A stretch of DNA of 64,000 nt from the NCBI RefSeq assembly GCF_024138145.1, contig NZ_CP099997.1, positions 1,302,001-1,366,000 on the forward strand, read 5' to 3'. This DNA comes from Natronosalvus halobius. Lineage in GTDB: Archaea > Halobacteriota > Halobacteria > Halobacteriales > Natrialbaceae. Shown piece after piece: positions 25,562 to 34,627 of this stretch; position 1 is the stretch's first letter, and every line of letters starts with the position of its first letter. The notes beneath the pieces are model-generated. The model was not told the origin of the DNA and made no database searches. It saw only the letters and a program-made list of their open reading frames with translations. The position numbers were made by a program, and so were the translations under genes.

Positions 25562-26518
25562 ATGTCGATACAACGCCGTCGGTTCCTGGCCGTCGCCGGA
25601 TCCACCGCGGCGGCCGGCGTCGCCGGCTGTTTCGCGAGTGGCGATTCGGAACATGACGGGGCCGAGATCGCCGGCGAAACCCTCACGCTGGCGACGACGA
25701 CCAGTACCGACGACACGGGGCTCCTGGACGCGCTGAACGAACCGTTCGAGGAGCGCTTCGGGGCGACCGTTCACGTCGTCGACCAGGGAACCGGCGCCGC
25801 GCTCGAGACGGCGCGAAACGGCGACGCCGACGTGGTCATGGTCCACGCCCGCTCGCTCGAGGACGAGTTCATCGAGGACGGGTACGGGATCAACCGACGC
25901 GATCTCATGTTCAACGACTTCGTGATCGTCGGCGAGAGCGGGGATCCAGCGGGAATCGGCGGCGAAGGCGAGGTCGACAGCGCCCTCGGCGCAATCGCTG
26001 AAAACGAATCCACGTTCGTCTCTCGAGGGGACAACTCCGGAACCCACACCAAGGAACTCGAACTCTGGTACGAGGCGGGAATCGATCCCGCCGAGAGCGG
26101 CGAGTGGTACCTCGAGACCGGATCGGGGATGGGCGAAGCGCTGACCCGTACCGACGAGATGGGCGGGTACACCCTGGCTGACAGGGGAACCTACCTCTCA
26201 ATGAAGTCTGAGATCAACCTCGAGATTCACGTCCAGGGGCCGGTCGAAGGCGGTCCGGAGTCCCTGATGAACCCCTACGGGATCGTCGCGGTAAATCCGG
26301 CTGTCCACGAGAACGCAGCCTACGACCTCGCGATGGCCTACATCGGCTTCCTCACGAGCCTCGAGGGCCAGGAGATCATCGAGGAGTACACCGTCTCGGA
26401 CGAACAACTGTTCTTCCCCGAGGCACTCGCCGAGGAGCCGGACTTCGAACAGTACGTGCCGACGGCGTGGCAGTCGTCGTCCGGCGACTCGTCCGACGAG
26501 TCGAACGCCGAGGAGTGA
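25562..26518 (+). CDS. tupA: Tungstate-type ABC substrate-binding lipoprotein
   Basis: A 318-residue lipoprotein with a Tat signal ([12 protein letters not shown]) and lipobox VAGC. The binding domain opens with [16 protein letters not shown], the TupA oxyanion-binding loop. It continues through [17 protein letters not shown] and [14 protein letters not shown], also TupA hallmarks. TupA binds tungstate very tightly; molybdate or other oxyanions are possible. It is followed by permease, ATPase and ModE-like regulator genes in one operon. The ATG at 25562 lies about 26 bp after a TATA-like sequence. Confidence 0.9.
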   Translation: MSIQRRRFLAVAGSTAAAGVAGCFASGDSEHDGAEIAGETLTLATTTSTDDTGLLDALNEPFEERFGATVHVVDQGTGAALETARNGDADVVMVHARSLEDEFIEDGYGINRRDLMFNDFVIVGESGDPAGIGGEGEVDSALGAIAENESTFVSRGDNSGTHTKELELWYEAGIDPAESGEWYLETGSGMGEALTRTDEMGGYTLADRGTYLSMKSEINLEIHVQGPVEGGPESLMNPYGIVAVNPAVHENAAYDLAMAYIGFLTSLEGQEIIEEYTVSDEQLFFPEALAEEPDFEQYVPTAWQSSSGDSSDESNAEE

Positions 26519-26554
26519 TCGAGAATTCGAAACGACTACGGTGGCCCTACGGAG

Positions 26555-27292
26555 ATGAGACACGGAATGACCACACTGGCGCTCGAGGCCGCTTCGGTCC
26601 CAACGCCAGCGGTCGCGTTCCCCTTCGAGTGGCCCTACGTCAGGAGCATCATCGAGGTCTCCCTGTACGTCAGCACCGCCGCCGTCCTCGTGAGCACGCT
26701 GCTCAGCCTGCCCATCGCGCTCGCGCTGGGATTTACGTCGTTTCGCGGGAAGGGACTGCTCACCTCGATCATCACCACCGGGATGGGCTTTCCGAGCGTC
26801 GTCGTCGGACTCGTCGTGCTCTTCGGGGTCTCGAACCAGGGGCCGCTCGGCTCGCTCGAGCTCGCTTTCACGCCGGAGGCGATGATCCTCTCTCAGATCG
26901 TCCTCGCGATGCCGGTTATCACCGGCGTCAGCCTCGCTGCGGTCTCGAGCGTCGACGCCGGCGTTCGTGACGCCGCGTTCGCCATGGGTGGCACCCGGCT
27001 CGACGTGGCCATCGTGACGATCAGGGAGGCCCGTTATGGCATCGCGACGGCCGTCCTGGCCGGCTTCGGCCGGGCAATTAGCGAGGTCGGCGGGGTGCTC
27101 ATCGTCGGCGGGAACATCGTCGTCTCCGGGGAGTCGTACACGCGGACGCTCACGACGGCGATCCAGCTCGAGGCCCGACAGGGTCGGTACGAGACGGCGA
27201 TGATCCTCGGGGGCGTCCTGGTCGCGCTCGTCTTGCTCGTGAACGCGCTGGTGCTTCGGCTGGGCGATGGCGGGGGTGGGCGGTACCGATGA
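26555..27292 (+). CDS. tupB: ABC permease, tungstate (TupB) type
   Basis: A 245-residue protein with about five or six membrane helices and the BPD_transp_1 loop [23 protein letters not shown], whose EAA-like glycine contacts the ATPase. Motif [13 protein letters not shown] matches TupB/ModB permeases. The start could be ATG at 26555 or 26567. Its stop overlaps the ATG of the ATPase gene by 4 bp. Confidence 0.9.
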   Translation: MRHGMTTLALEAASVPTPAVAFPFEWPYVRSIIEVSLYVSTAAVLVSTLLSLPIALALGFTSFRGKGLLTSIITTGMGFPSVVVGLVVLFGVSNQGPLGSLELAFTPEAMILSQIVLAMPVITGVSLAAVSSVDAGVRDAAFAMGGTRLDVAIVTIREARYGIATAVLAGFGRAISEVGGVLIVGGNIVVSGESYTRTLTTAIQLEARQGRYETAMILGGVLVALVLLVNALVLRLGDGGGGRYR

Positions 27293-28188
27293 GGGTGACG
27301 GACGAGACGGGCGAGACGGGCGAGGCAGACGGACCGAACGCGACGAACGTGACGAACGACGCGAACGAGACTGACAAGACGAATGCAATGAACGCAACGA
27401 ACGCAACGAACGCACCGAGGGAACCCATCGAGGCCCGCGGCATCTCCCACGGCTACGGCCGCGAACGCGTCCTCGAGAACGTCTCCCTCTCGGTCGACCC
27501 CGGCGAAGTCGTCGCGCTCATCGGCCCCTCGGGCGTCGGGAAGACGACCCTGTTGCGACTCCTCGCCCTCTTCGAGCGTCCCGACGACGGGACGATTCGT
27601 CACGGCGACGAGGACGTCTGGGCGAACGGTAACGGCAAGCGTCTCGACCACCGCCGCCGCGTCGGCATGGTGTTTCAGGAGCCAAACCTTTTCGACGCGA
27701 CCGTCCGGCAGAACGTTGCTTACGGATTGCGCGTTCGTCAGGCGTGGCCCGAACGAGTTCGGCGCAGTTTCGCCTCGATCTTCGGACGCGAGGCGACGCC
27801 TCCGGCCGTCGCGCAGGCCCTCGAGATCGTCGGCCTCGCCTCGTACGCCGACCGCGACGTCGACTCGCTCTCGGGTGGCGAGGCCCAGCGCGTCGCCTTC
27901 GCTCGAGCGCTCGCGTACGATCCGGACGTCCTCGTCCTGGATGAACCCACGTCGGAACTCGACCCACGGAACACGGCGATCCTCGAGGAGGCCGTCCGGA
28001 CGGCCCGCTCGAACGGCATCGGGGTCGCGATGGCGACCCACGACATGCACCAGGCGCGACGGGTGGCCGATCGCGTCGGCCTGCTCCTGGACGACGGTAT
28101 CGTCGAGATCGGCGAGACGGATACTATCTTCGAGGACCCCAGCGACGACCGAACGCGGCAGTTTATCCGGGGGGATCTGGTCTACTGA
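27289..28188 (+). CDS. tupC: ABC ATPase, tungstate (TupC) type
   Basis: A 299-residue ATPase. Walker A is GPSGVGKTT, the Q-loop is VFQEPNLF, the signature is LSGGEAQRV, Walker B is LVLDEP, and the switch is ATHDMHQ. The first 43 residues are an unusual low-complexity tail rich in Asn, Thr and Ala, coded by repeats of ACGAACG. The tail is probably real because the ATG overlaps the tupB stop, which implies coupled translation. A Met at residue 34 would remove it. Confidence 0.88.
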   Translation: MRVTDETGETGEADGPNATNVTNDANETDKTNAMNATNATNAPREPIEARGISHGYGRERVLENVSLSVDPGEVVALIGPSGVGKTTLLRLLALFERPDDGTIRHGDEDVWANGNGKRLDHRRRVGMVFQEPNLFDATVRQNVAYGLRVRQAWPERVRRSFASIFGREATPPAVAQALEIVGLASYADRDVDSLSGGEAQRVAFARALAYDPDVLVLDEPTSELDPRNTAILEEAVRTARSNGIGVAMATHDMHQARRVADRVGLLLDDGIVEIGETDTIFEDPSDDRTRQFIRGDLVY

Positions 28189-28191
28189 CCC

Positions 28192-28965
28192 ATGACGATC
28201 GAGCGCGGGTATCGAACGGAACTCTCCGTCGGCGAGGTCACGGTCGACCGCCGCGACGTCGAGATGCTCGAGGCGATCGACGCCCACGGATCGATGCATG
28301 CGGCCGCGGACGTGCTGGGGCGGTCCTACGCCCGCCTCCAGCGCCGGATCGTCGAACTCGAGGACGAACTGGGTCCACTCACCGAGCGCAACCGGGGCGG
28401 CGCCGACGGCGGCGGAACCACCATCACCGAGACTGCACGGGATCTCCGTCGGCGCTTCGAGCGTCACCAGACGGCCCTCGAGGGCGTCGCGAGCGTCACG
28501 GAGACGGTGCTATCGGGAACGGTCGTCGAACGCGAGGGCGAACTCGCGACGGTCGAGACTGAAATCGGGCGGGTCGTCGCCGTCGCACCCGCTAATTCCA
28601 ACACGGTCCAGGTCAGCGTCCGGTCGGACGCCGTCGTCCTGTCCGATCCGGGCGAACGATCGCGACCAGGCCAGACGAGTTTTCGCAACCGGTTCGAGGG
28701 CACCGTCGAGCGCGTGGAGCAAGGAACCGCGGTCGCCCAGGTTCGCGTCGACGTGGACGGAGCGCAGGCGCGAACGGGGATCGACGGAGCCGGGCTCGAG
28801 GGGGCACGGGCCGACGAAGCCACACTCGAGGCACTCGTCACGCGAACGAGCGTCGACTCGCTCTGTCTCGAACCTGGTCGCCCCATCGTCGCGTCGTTCA
28901 AGGCGACCGCGGCACGGGCGATTCCGCTCGGGGGCGTTGACGACTCGCCCGTGGATTCGAACTGA
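28192..28965 (+). CDS. ModE-like regulator with TOBE domains
   Basis: A 257-residue protein. Residues 20-95 form a winged HTH of the LysR/ModE type (LEAIDAHGSMHAAADVLGRSYARLQRRI in outline). Two TOBE-like oxyanion-binding domains follow (about 105-160 and 170-250). Such proteins sense molybdate or tungstate and repress uptake genes. It is the last gene of the tup operon, so autoregulation through the inverted repeat before tupA is a reasonable inference. Confidence 0.87.
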   Translation: MTIERGYRTELSVGEVTVDRRDVEMLEAIDAHGSMHAAADVLGRSYARLQRRIVELEDELGPLTERNRGGADGGGTTITETARDLRRRFERHQTALEGVASVTETVLSGTVVEREGELATVETEIGRVVAVAPANSNTVQVSVRSDAVVLSDPGERSRPGQTSFRNRFEGTVERVEQGTAVAQVRVDVDGAQARTGIDGAGLEGARADEATLEALVTRTSVDSLCLEPGRPIVASFKATAARAIPLGGVDDSPVDSN

Positions 28966-28971
28966 CCCGGC

Positions 28972-29901
28972 TCATTCCTTCGTTAGTGCGTACCGACCAC
29001 CCTCCTCACACACCACGACGCCATCCCGCTGAAGTCGTTCCAGGTGGGCCGCAACCTCGCCGGCCCCGAACTTGGCGTGGATCCCCTCGAGTTCGCCGAA
29101 CAGGTCCCGGGCGAGGTCCCACGGCGTCGCTTTCGTGCGTTTCTCGAGAGCCGTCACGACCCGTTGCGTTCGCTCGTCGTGGTGGTCTCGAATCGTCTCG
29201 ATCCGCTCGGGGTCGACGGTTTCACCGTGTCCTGGACGGAGCGTTACCGCACCCGATTCGACCCCCTCGCGGGCGAGGAGTCGATCTAGCGTCTCGAGGT
29301 AGGTACCGAGCGGGTCCATGTCGCGTGTCCGCGTGTCGCTCCCGCCGACGTTCGGGGTGTACGTTGGCAACACGGCGTCTCCGAGGACGAGCGCCTCGTC
29401 GGTCGCGAGCGAGACGTGCCCCGCCGTGTGCCCGGGCGTCTCGAGCACTTCGAGGCCCGCGACGGTCTGCCCGTCGACCAGCGACTCGACGGGCATTGCG
29501 TGGGGAAGCGGTGACGATCGATCACTCTCGACGACCGCGGTGACGACGTCCTCTGGAACACCCCAGGCGACCATCGCTGCGGCGTCTCGATCGAGTCGGG
29601 CCTCGCGCTCGGCGGCGTACGCCGCGAGCAGGGGCGCGTCGCGCTTGCCCATTGCGACCGTCGCGTCGGCGGCCTGGGCGAGACGTGGCGCCAGTCCGAC
29701 GTGGTCGGCGTGCCAGTGGGTGCAGACGACGTACTCGATGTCCGCGAGCGTCTCGAGTTCGATTTCGAGGCCGTTCTGGAGATCCGACCACGCCGCCTCG
29801 GTCGGCGGTCCAGGATCGACGAGAACCCGTTCGTCGACGAGGTAGGCGCTGTTGGTTCCTTCGGGCGTCCCGCCGCCAACCGGTATTCGAACCACGGTCA
29901 T
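28972..29901 (-). CDS. Metallo-beta-lactamase-fold hydrolase
   Basis: A 309-residue protein. The zinc signature HWHADH is at residues 62-67, with further ligands in ETPGHTAGH, GDAVLP and RPGHG, giving a complete two-metal site. The C-terminal 90 residues form a winged-helix-like domain, as in LACTB2-type enzymes. Hydrolysis of a thioester, lactone or RNA is possible; the substrate is unknown. The ATG at 29901 was preferred because the sequence before it is not protein-like. It is convergent with the tup operon and divergent from a membrane protein. Confidence 0.88.
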   Translation of the reverse strand: MTVVRIPVGGGTPEGTNSAYLVDERVLVDPGPPTEAAWSDLQNGLEIELETLADIEYVVCTHWHADHVGLAPRLAQAADATVAMGKRDAPLLAAYAAEREARLDRDAAAMVAWGVPEDVVTAVVESDRSSPLPHAMPVESLVDGQTVAGLEVLETPGHTAGHVSLATDEALVLGDAVLPTYTPNVGGSDTRTRDMDPLGTYLETLDRLLAREGVESGAVTLRPGHGETVDPERIETIRDHHDERTQRVVTALEKRTKATPWDLARDLFGELEGIHAKFGAGEVAAHLERLQRDGVVVCEEGGRYALTKE

Positions 29902-30025
29902 AGTCGTCGTTTCGGCGCCCGCTACCTGAGTCGACCGGTCCTGGGTCGACGAGCTTGTGACAATCGCGAGCCGTGACGACTCGAGAGCTGAGTCGTCGAC
30001 AACAATTAAGCCCCTCAAACGGCCA

Positions 30026-30475
30026 GTGAGAGACGTGGATCGACGCCTCATCGTCACGATGTCGTTTACCGGCTACCTCGTCGGCGGCGCCCTGTTCGCT
30101 ATCGCCCAGTCGGCGGCCGGCGTGACGTATACAGAGAGCCAGATCGAGTTCATCGTTCTCGTCGGGTACCTCGGCCCGTTTCTCGCGATGGGGTTCGTCT
30201 GGGTGAAGAACTACGGCTACGGCGCACCGCTGCTGGTTGGAACGACCGCCACGACGTGCTGGTTCGTCGTCTACTTCTTCTTCGTCCACGACAATCCCGC
30301 GAACGTTGGCGCCGTCACGGGTGACGCTTCCATCGCGTACACCGCGTCCGTCGCCGCGCTCGTCGCGATGTCCCTCGTGACCGCCCTGACCGGAACGTGG
30401 CTCTGGTACTGCGAGAGCGACGGGTTCCGGGAGGCCGTGGACAACGTGATTCGTCCGACTGAAGTTCGAGAGTGA
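30026..30475 (+). CDS. Four-helix membrane protein
   Basis: A protein of about 149 residues with four hydrophobic helices and short loops. I recognise no family function. The start is uncertain: GTG at 30026 lies about 20 bp after an A/T-rich TATA-like stretch (AATTAAG), and an ATG at 30059 is also possible. It is divergent from the metallo-beta-lactamase gene. Confidence 0.65.
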   Translation: MRDVDRRLIVTMSFTGYLVGGALFAIAQSAAGVTYTESQIEFIVLVGYLGPFLAMGFVWVKNYGYGAPLLVGTTATTCWFVVYFFFVHDNPANVGAVTGDASIAYTASVAALVAMSLVTALTGTWLWYCESDGFREAVDNVIRPTEVRE

Positions 30476-30545
30476 GTGTGAGAGTGAGTGTGAGAGCGAG
30501 GATAAGAGCGAGAGCGCGACCGGGACCAGGACCAGGACAAGACAG
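30460..30545. repeat. Purine-rich low-complexity tail
   Basis: GAGTGAGTGTGAGAGTGAGT and later GACCAGGACCAGGACAAGAC form simple repeats right after the membrane protein gene, on the boundary with the convergent cupin gene. Confidence 0.6.
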
Positions 30546-30548
30546 GAC

Positions 30549-30932
30549 TCAGCCCTGAAAACCCGTGAGTGACCAGGTATCGTCGTCGGCTTCCCCCGAA
30601 TCGAACTCGGGGGCACTTATCAACACGAATGCGCTCTCTTCGTCACCGTTTCTGATCTGCCTTTCTGCCTCCGGTGCGATCCAGACCGCGTCCCCCTCCT
30701 CGACGGGGACCGACTCGTCGTCGACGCGAACCTCCGCAGTGCCTCGAACCAGGACGTACACCTCTTCGTGGTCGTCGCCGGTGTGATCGTGCGGTTTGCT
30801 GTTCCAGTTCGGCGGACACCGGGAGAACGTGACGCCGACCTGGCGACATCCCAGTGGCTCGCTCAGGAGGTGCATCGCGTCCGAGACCTGCTCGACCTCC
30901 TCGTAGTTCACCTTCCGGTAGCTCATGCTCAT
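30549..30932 (-). CDS. Cupin domain protein
   Basis: A 127-residue single-domain cupin. Motif 1 is seen as HDHTGDDHEEVYVLVRG, with two or three His and a Glu for a metal, and motif 2 as EGDAVWIAPEAERQIRNG, lacking the usual His. The substrate is unknown; such proteins may be isomerases, dioxygenases or sensors. ATG at 30932 or 30926 are both possible. It stands alone. Confidence 0.82.
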   Translation of the reverse strand: MSMSYRKVNYEEVEQVSDAMHLLSEPLGCRQVGVTFSRCPPNWNSKPHDHTGDDHEEVYVLVRGTAEVRVDDESVPVEEGDAVWIAPEAERQIRNGDEESAFVLISAPEFDSGEADDDTWSLTGFQG

Positions 30933-31028
30933 GGGTGACGTTCGTGACGAGTTCTCTTAAACGCTCACACGTGCTACCTGGCGAGGAAGATCGCCGGACT
31001 CGTCCGCCGGAGCCCGGAAACTGAGGAC

Positions 31029-32033
31029 TCAACGCTCAGGCGCGAGCGCGTCGACCGTCGCCTCGATCTCCTCGGTCGTGGCCCCCCGCGGGAAGCCGAT
31101 GGCGAGCGAATCGACGCCATCGATCGTCTCGAACTTCTCGAGTTCGGCGCGGGCTCTCTCGGGCGTCCCCGCCGCGCCGAGGTCGTCGAGTAAGTCGTCG
31201 GGAATCAGCGAACACGCCCGCTCGTGGTCGCCGCTCGACCAGGCAGCCGCGATGTCGTTCGCCGCCTCCTCGTATCCCTGCCGAGCGAGGGACTCCCGGT
31301 AGTACGTGCCCATCGCGCCGACGTAGAACGCCAGGTGCTGGCGGGCGAGGGTACGGGCTCGTTCGCCGTCCTCTAGCGCACAGGCAGTCAGCGAGAGCGT
31401 CACGCGGACGTGGTCGCGCTCGCGGTCGCCGAGGTCGATCCCCCGCTCGAGATCCTCGAGACGTTCGCGCATGCCCTCGGGCGTGAAGACGATGGCGTGC
31501 CAGCCGTCGGCGAACCGCCCGGCGAGTTCGACGGATTTCGGCCCCATACCGGCCACGTCGACGGGAATCGACGTCTCGGGCGGGTCACAGCGTAGTCGAA
31601 AGCCCGCCAGCGAGAAGACGTCGCCGTCGTAGTACAGCGTCTCCCCGCTGGTCACTTCCCGGACGATCTCGAGGTACTCGCGTGTGCGCCGGAGGGGACG
31701 ATCGAATTCGACGCCGTGCCAGCCCTCGATAACGGCCGGGCCGCTGGGGCCGATGCCGAGACGGAGACGGCCGTCGGAGACCTCCTGGAGGGTGGCGGCC
31801 GTCTGCCCCATGAGCGCCGGGGAGCGCGAGTAGACGTTAGCGATGCTCGGGCCGATGCCGATCTCATCGGTTTCGGTGGCGATTCGCGTGAGGACGGTTA
31901 CGACGTCGCGTCCCCACGTTTCCGGAACCCACGCGCGTTCGTATCCCCGCTCCTCGCCTCGTTTGGCGATGTCGACGAGCGACTGGACGGAAGGCTGTGC
32001 GGCGACGGGCAGGTGAAGCGTTTTTCGGGTCAT
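31029..32033 (-). CDS. LLM-class F420-dependent oxidoreductase
   Basis: A 334-residue TIM-barrel protein of the luciferase-like monooxygenase family. Typical segments are RGYERAWVPETWGRD, GIGPSIANVYSRSP, LRLGIGPSGP and VDVAGMGPKSVELAGRFADGW. Haloarchaeal members most likely use coenzyme F420. The substrate is unknown. The SDR gene lies 36 bp upstream on the same strand, so both may act in one pathway. Confidence 0.88.
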   Translation of the reverse strand: MTRKTLHLPVAAQPSVQSLVDIAKRGEERGYERAWVPETWGRDVVTVLTRIATETDEIGIGPSIANVYSRSPALMGQTAATLQEVSDGRLRLGIGPSGPAVIEGWHGVEFDRPLRRTREYLEIVREVTSGETLYYDGDVFSLAGFRLRCDPPETSIPVDVAGMGPKSVELAGRFADGWHAIVFTPEGMRERLEDLERGIDLGDRERDHVRVTLSLTACALEDGERARTLARQHLAFYVGAMGTYYRESLARQGYEEAANDIAAAWSSGDHERACSLIPDDLLDDLGAAGTPERARAELEKFETIDGVDSLAIGFPRGATTEEIEATVDALAPER

Positions 32034-32069
32034 CGTAGGTAGTAGGTGTTAAATCTCAGATGCCTGGTG

Positions 32070-32846
32070 TCAGGTGTCGGGGTTCTCCATGATCGGTGGT
32101 TTGCCGGCGGCCTCGAGCGTCTGACCGACGAGGTACGACGAGGCGGGACTGGCGAGGAACTGAACGACGTCGGCGATCTCATCGACGGTCCCCATCCGTC
32201 GGTCGATCTCGTTGCGGTCGACCTCGTCTGCCGCGATGCCCATCTGGGCCTCGACGCCCTTCGTCGCGACGAAGCCGGGAGCGACGGCGTTGACGCGCAC
32301 CCCCTCGCTCGCCCACTCGAAGCCCAGCGACGACGTGAGGGCATTGACGCCGGCCTTCGCCGCCGCGTAGTGGCTCATGTACGGCGCGCCCTGGACACCG
32401 GCGACGCTCGAGAGGTTGACGACGATGCCGCCGCCGTCCTTGAGGTGGTCGGCGGCCGCGTGGGTACACAGGTACGTTCCGGTGAGGTTGATGTCCAGGA
32501 TCGTCCGCCAGCCGTTTTCGCTGATGCTGTCGAAGGTGGCCATGAAACTGGCGCCCGCGTTGTTCACGAGGACGTCCAGTCCGCCAAACGTCTCGACGGT
32601 CGCCTCCAGGAGGGCCGCGACGGCCTCACTATCGGTGACGTCGCACTCGACGGCGAGTGCATTTCCCGGTCGATCGCTGTCCTGGATGGCCTCAGCCACG
32701 GGGTCGACGTTCCCCTGCTCCCGCGAGCAGATTACGACGTCGACGCCGTCGTCGGCGAAGCGCTCGGCGATGGTCCGGCCGATGCCGCTCGAGGCGCCGG
32801 TCACGAGTGCGACGTCGCCGTCGATGTGGAACTGTTCGACCGTCAT
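32070..32846 (-). CDS. Short-chain dehydrogenase/reductase
   Basis: A 258-residue classical SDR. The NAD(P) motif TGASSGIG is at about residues 17-24, NNAG near 90, the catalytic Ser in NLSSVAGVQG, and YAAAK (YxxxK) follows. The cofactor and substrate are not determined by sequence alone; C-terminal residues QTLEAAGKPPIMENPDT are unlike FabG. It is the first gene of a probable two-gene unit with the LLM oxidoreductase. Confidence 0.93.
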   Translation of the reverse strand: MTVEQFHIDGDVALVTGASSGIGRTIAERFADDGVDVVICSREQGNVDPVAEAIQDSDRPGNALAVECDVTDSEAVAALLEATVETFGGLDVLVNNAGASFMATFDSISENGWRTILDINLTGTYLCTHAAADHLKDGGGIVVNLSSVAGVQGAPYMSHYAAAKAGVNALTSSLGFEWASEGVRVNAVAPGFVATKGVEAQMGIAADEVDRNEIDRRMGTVDEIADVVQFLASPASSYLVGQTLEAAGKPPIMENPDT

Positions 32847-32970
32847 CGCCGGTCACTCCGCCTCGTGGTAGCCATGCTCGTGGCCGAATACACAGTCAAC
32901 TCTCTTAACGTTTCATGTCCCGCGACCTGCCGGCGGGTTTCGTTTTCGGTATCGAATCTGACGAGTGCCC

Positions 32971-34143
32971 CTAGAACAGCGCGTCGAGTTCACCGCCGGT
33001 GTCGAGCAGCGACTCCAGGCCGCCGGTCTGCTCGGCTCGAATAGCCGAGGTCGTCTCCTTGGTCTCGACGGCGACCGACTGGAGTTGCTCGATGCGTGGC
33101 ACGTCCGTGACTCCGGAGAGGAGCACGATGGCCCCCACCTCGTCGGCACCCGGTCGCGGGTAATCGCCGCCGCGGATCTCCATGCTCCCGGTCTCCTCCT
33201 CGAGCCAGGTACGTCCACGCTCGATTCCCTTCCGGCTCAGTTCGTCCGGCGGGCCCGTCGCCACGACGAGTCCCTTGTCTGCGCTCGCGACCGAACAGGG
33301 GAGCGTCAGTCGGCCCAGCGTCGCCTTTCGGACGAGGCTCGTGATTCGGTTCGTCGCCCCGTGTTCGGTGCCGAAGTTGGTGCTCGAGGAGGCTCCGGAG
33401 ACGCGGTCGAGGATTCCGGACGTGTTCGAGTCGACGGGCTGGGTCGCGTAGCCGATCGTGGCGACGCCGTTTTCGAGCGTGTTGATGATCTCGGAGGCGT
33501 CGACGACGCTCTCGGCGACGTGGTCGCCCGACGAGACTTCGCCCGCCGCGAAGAGTCGACCGACTCGCTCGACGAGTTCCTGGTTGCTCCGTTCGAACCC
33601 ACTCCCGACCGACTCGCCGGTCTGGCGCCAGGCGTCGTTGTCGAAGACGAGCAGCGAATCGACCTCGCGCGTGAAGGTCCGAAACGACCGAGCGGCGTTG
33701 AGCGTGTAGATGCCGCCCTCGTCCGTCGCGGGGAGGATGCCGAGGCCGTACACCGGCTCGTTGTAGATCCGTTTGAGGTGCGTCGCGAGCACGGGGGCAC
33801 CGCCCGATCCCGTCCCGCCGCCCAGCCCGGCCACGATCAGGAAGGCGTCCAGGTCGTGGACGGGCACGCGATCGATTGCCGTCTGTATCTCGTCGACGTC
33901 GGCCGCGGCGACCTCGGCGCCCAGTTCGTTATCGGCGCCCACACCGTGGCCCTTCACGCGAGACTGCCCGATCAGGACGCGATTTTCGGGAGTTACGTGC
34001 TCGAGTCCGCGCAGGTCGGCCGTCGCGGTGTTGACGGTGATCGCCGCCTCGACGACGTGGCCGCCGATCGTTTCGTCGAACGCGCAGAAGGCGTCGACGA
34101 CCTTTCCGCCTGCCTGACCGAAACCGATGAGTGCGAGTTTCAT
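32971..34143 (-). CDS. cetZ: CetZ tubulin-superfamily protein
   Basis: A 390-residue GTPase of the CetZ family, cytoskeletal proteins that control cell shape and motility in haloarchaea. The tubulin/FtsZ signature GGGTGSGG is at residues 108-115. The N-terminal KLALIGFGQAGGKVVDAF is typical of CetZ rather than FtsZ. Conserved blocks RVLIGQSRVKGHGVGADNEL (in part) and GSMEIRGGDYP resemble CetZ1/CetZ2. The synergy loop and the acidic C-terminal tail ELDALF are intact. The gene is alone. Whether it is the CetZ1 orthologue needs a tree. Confidence 0.94.
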   Translation of the reverse strand: MKLALIGFGQAGGKVVDAFCAFDETIGGHVVEAAITVNTATADLRGLEHVTPENRVLIGQSRVKGHGVGADNELGAEVAAADVDEIQTAIDRVPVHDLDAFLIVAGLGGGTGSGGAPVLATHLKRIYNEPVYGLGILPATDEGGIYTLNAARSFRTFTREVDSLLVFDNDAWRQTGESVGSGFERSNQELVERVGRLFAAGEVSSGDHVAESVVDASEIINTLENGVATIGYATQPVDSNTSGILDRVSGASSSTNFGTEHGATNRITSLVRKATLGRLTLPCSVASADKGLVVATGPPDELSRKGIERGRTWLEEETGSMEIRGGDYPRPGADEVGAIVLLSGVTDVPRIEQLQSVAVETKETTSAIRAEQTGGLESLLDTGGELDALF

Positions 34144-34383
34144 GGCTCTGTTTCCGCCGGCTACCGCCTGGTATCCCCATCTTACAGCGCTCGCCCCGAT
34201 TCCTGCGGGCGATCGTCGCGGGAAACCTGTCTGGAAGCCGTATAGTCAGGGCTCCGTATGCATCCATTGTTATGCCGACCGTACTGCGAGCGCCGAGATT
34301 CGAGCGAGCGGGTAATCGGTCGCTACGTCACGTTTGGGAGCGATTACTCGAGGCTTCACTCGAATCAGAACTCGAGTCTCGAC

Positions 34384-34447
34384 GCTCGAATCATCACTCT
34401 GGCCTTACACTCAATGCTCGAACCATCACTCTGGCCCTACACTCAAT
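34384..34447. repeat. 32-bp tandem duplication
   Basis: Two copies differ at only two positions (T/C). They lie mid-gap, away from both promoters. Confidence 0.75.
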
Positions 34448-34595
34448 TTCCGTCTCTCGCATATCGCGCGACCGCAGGGTGCCCACTGGTGGTCGTCGTG
34501 TTCGGTGTATCATCTCCGACGTGACCGAAGAGATGCCACCCCCGTTCGAGGACGGCAAACTGCCAAAGACACGCAATGTCGATTGAGTAGAAAGT

Positions 34596-34601
34596 CATAT
34601 A
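34596..34601 (+). promoter_or_regulatory. TATA box of the peptide-type binding protein
   Basis: CATATA lies 27 bp before the ATG at 34628 and is preceded by a purine-rich BRE-like AGAAAG. This fits a leaderless transcript. Confidence 0.55.
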
Positions 34602-34627
34602 CTGCGCCGTAAGTAACCAGTGAGGTG

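Larger units (their letters stand above)
34144..34627. other. 484-bp gap with a 32-bp direct repeat
   Basis: No credible gene. GCTCGAAYCATCACTCTGGC starts at 34384 and 34416, a near-perfect tandem duplication of 32 bp. The right end holds the promoter of the next gene. Confidence 0.5.

Noticed and set aside
34131-34586. Possible genes in the CetZ-binding protein gap
   Set aside because: The frames cross a 32-bp duplication, have no recognisable domain, and start inside the CetZ start region.
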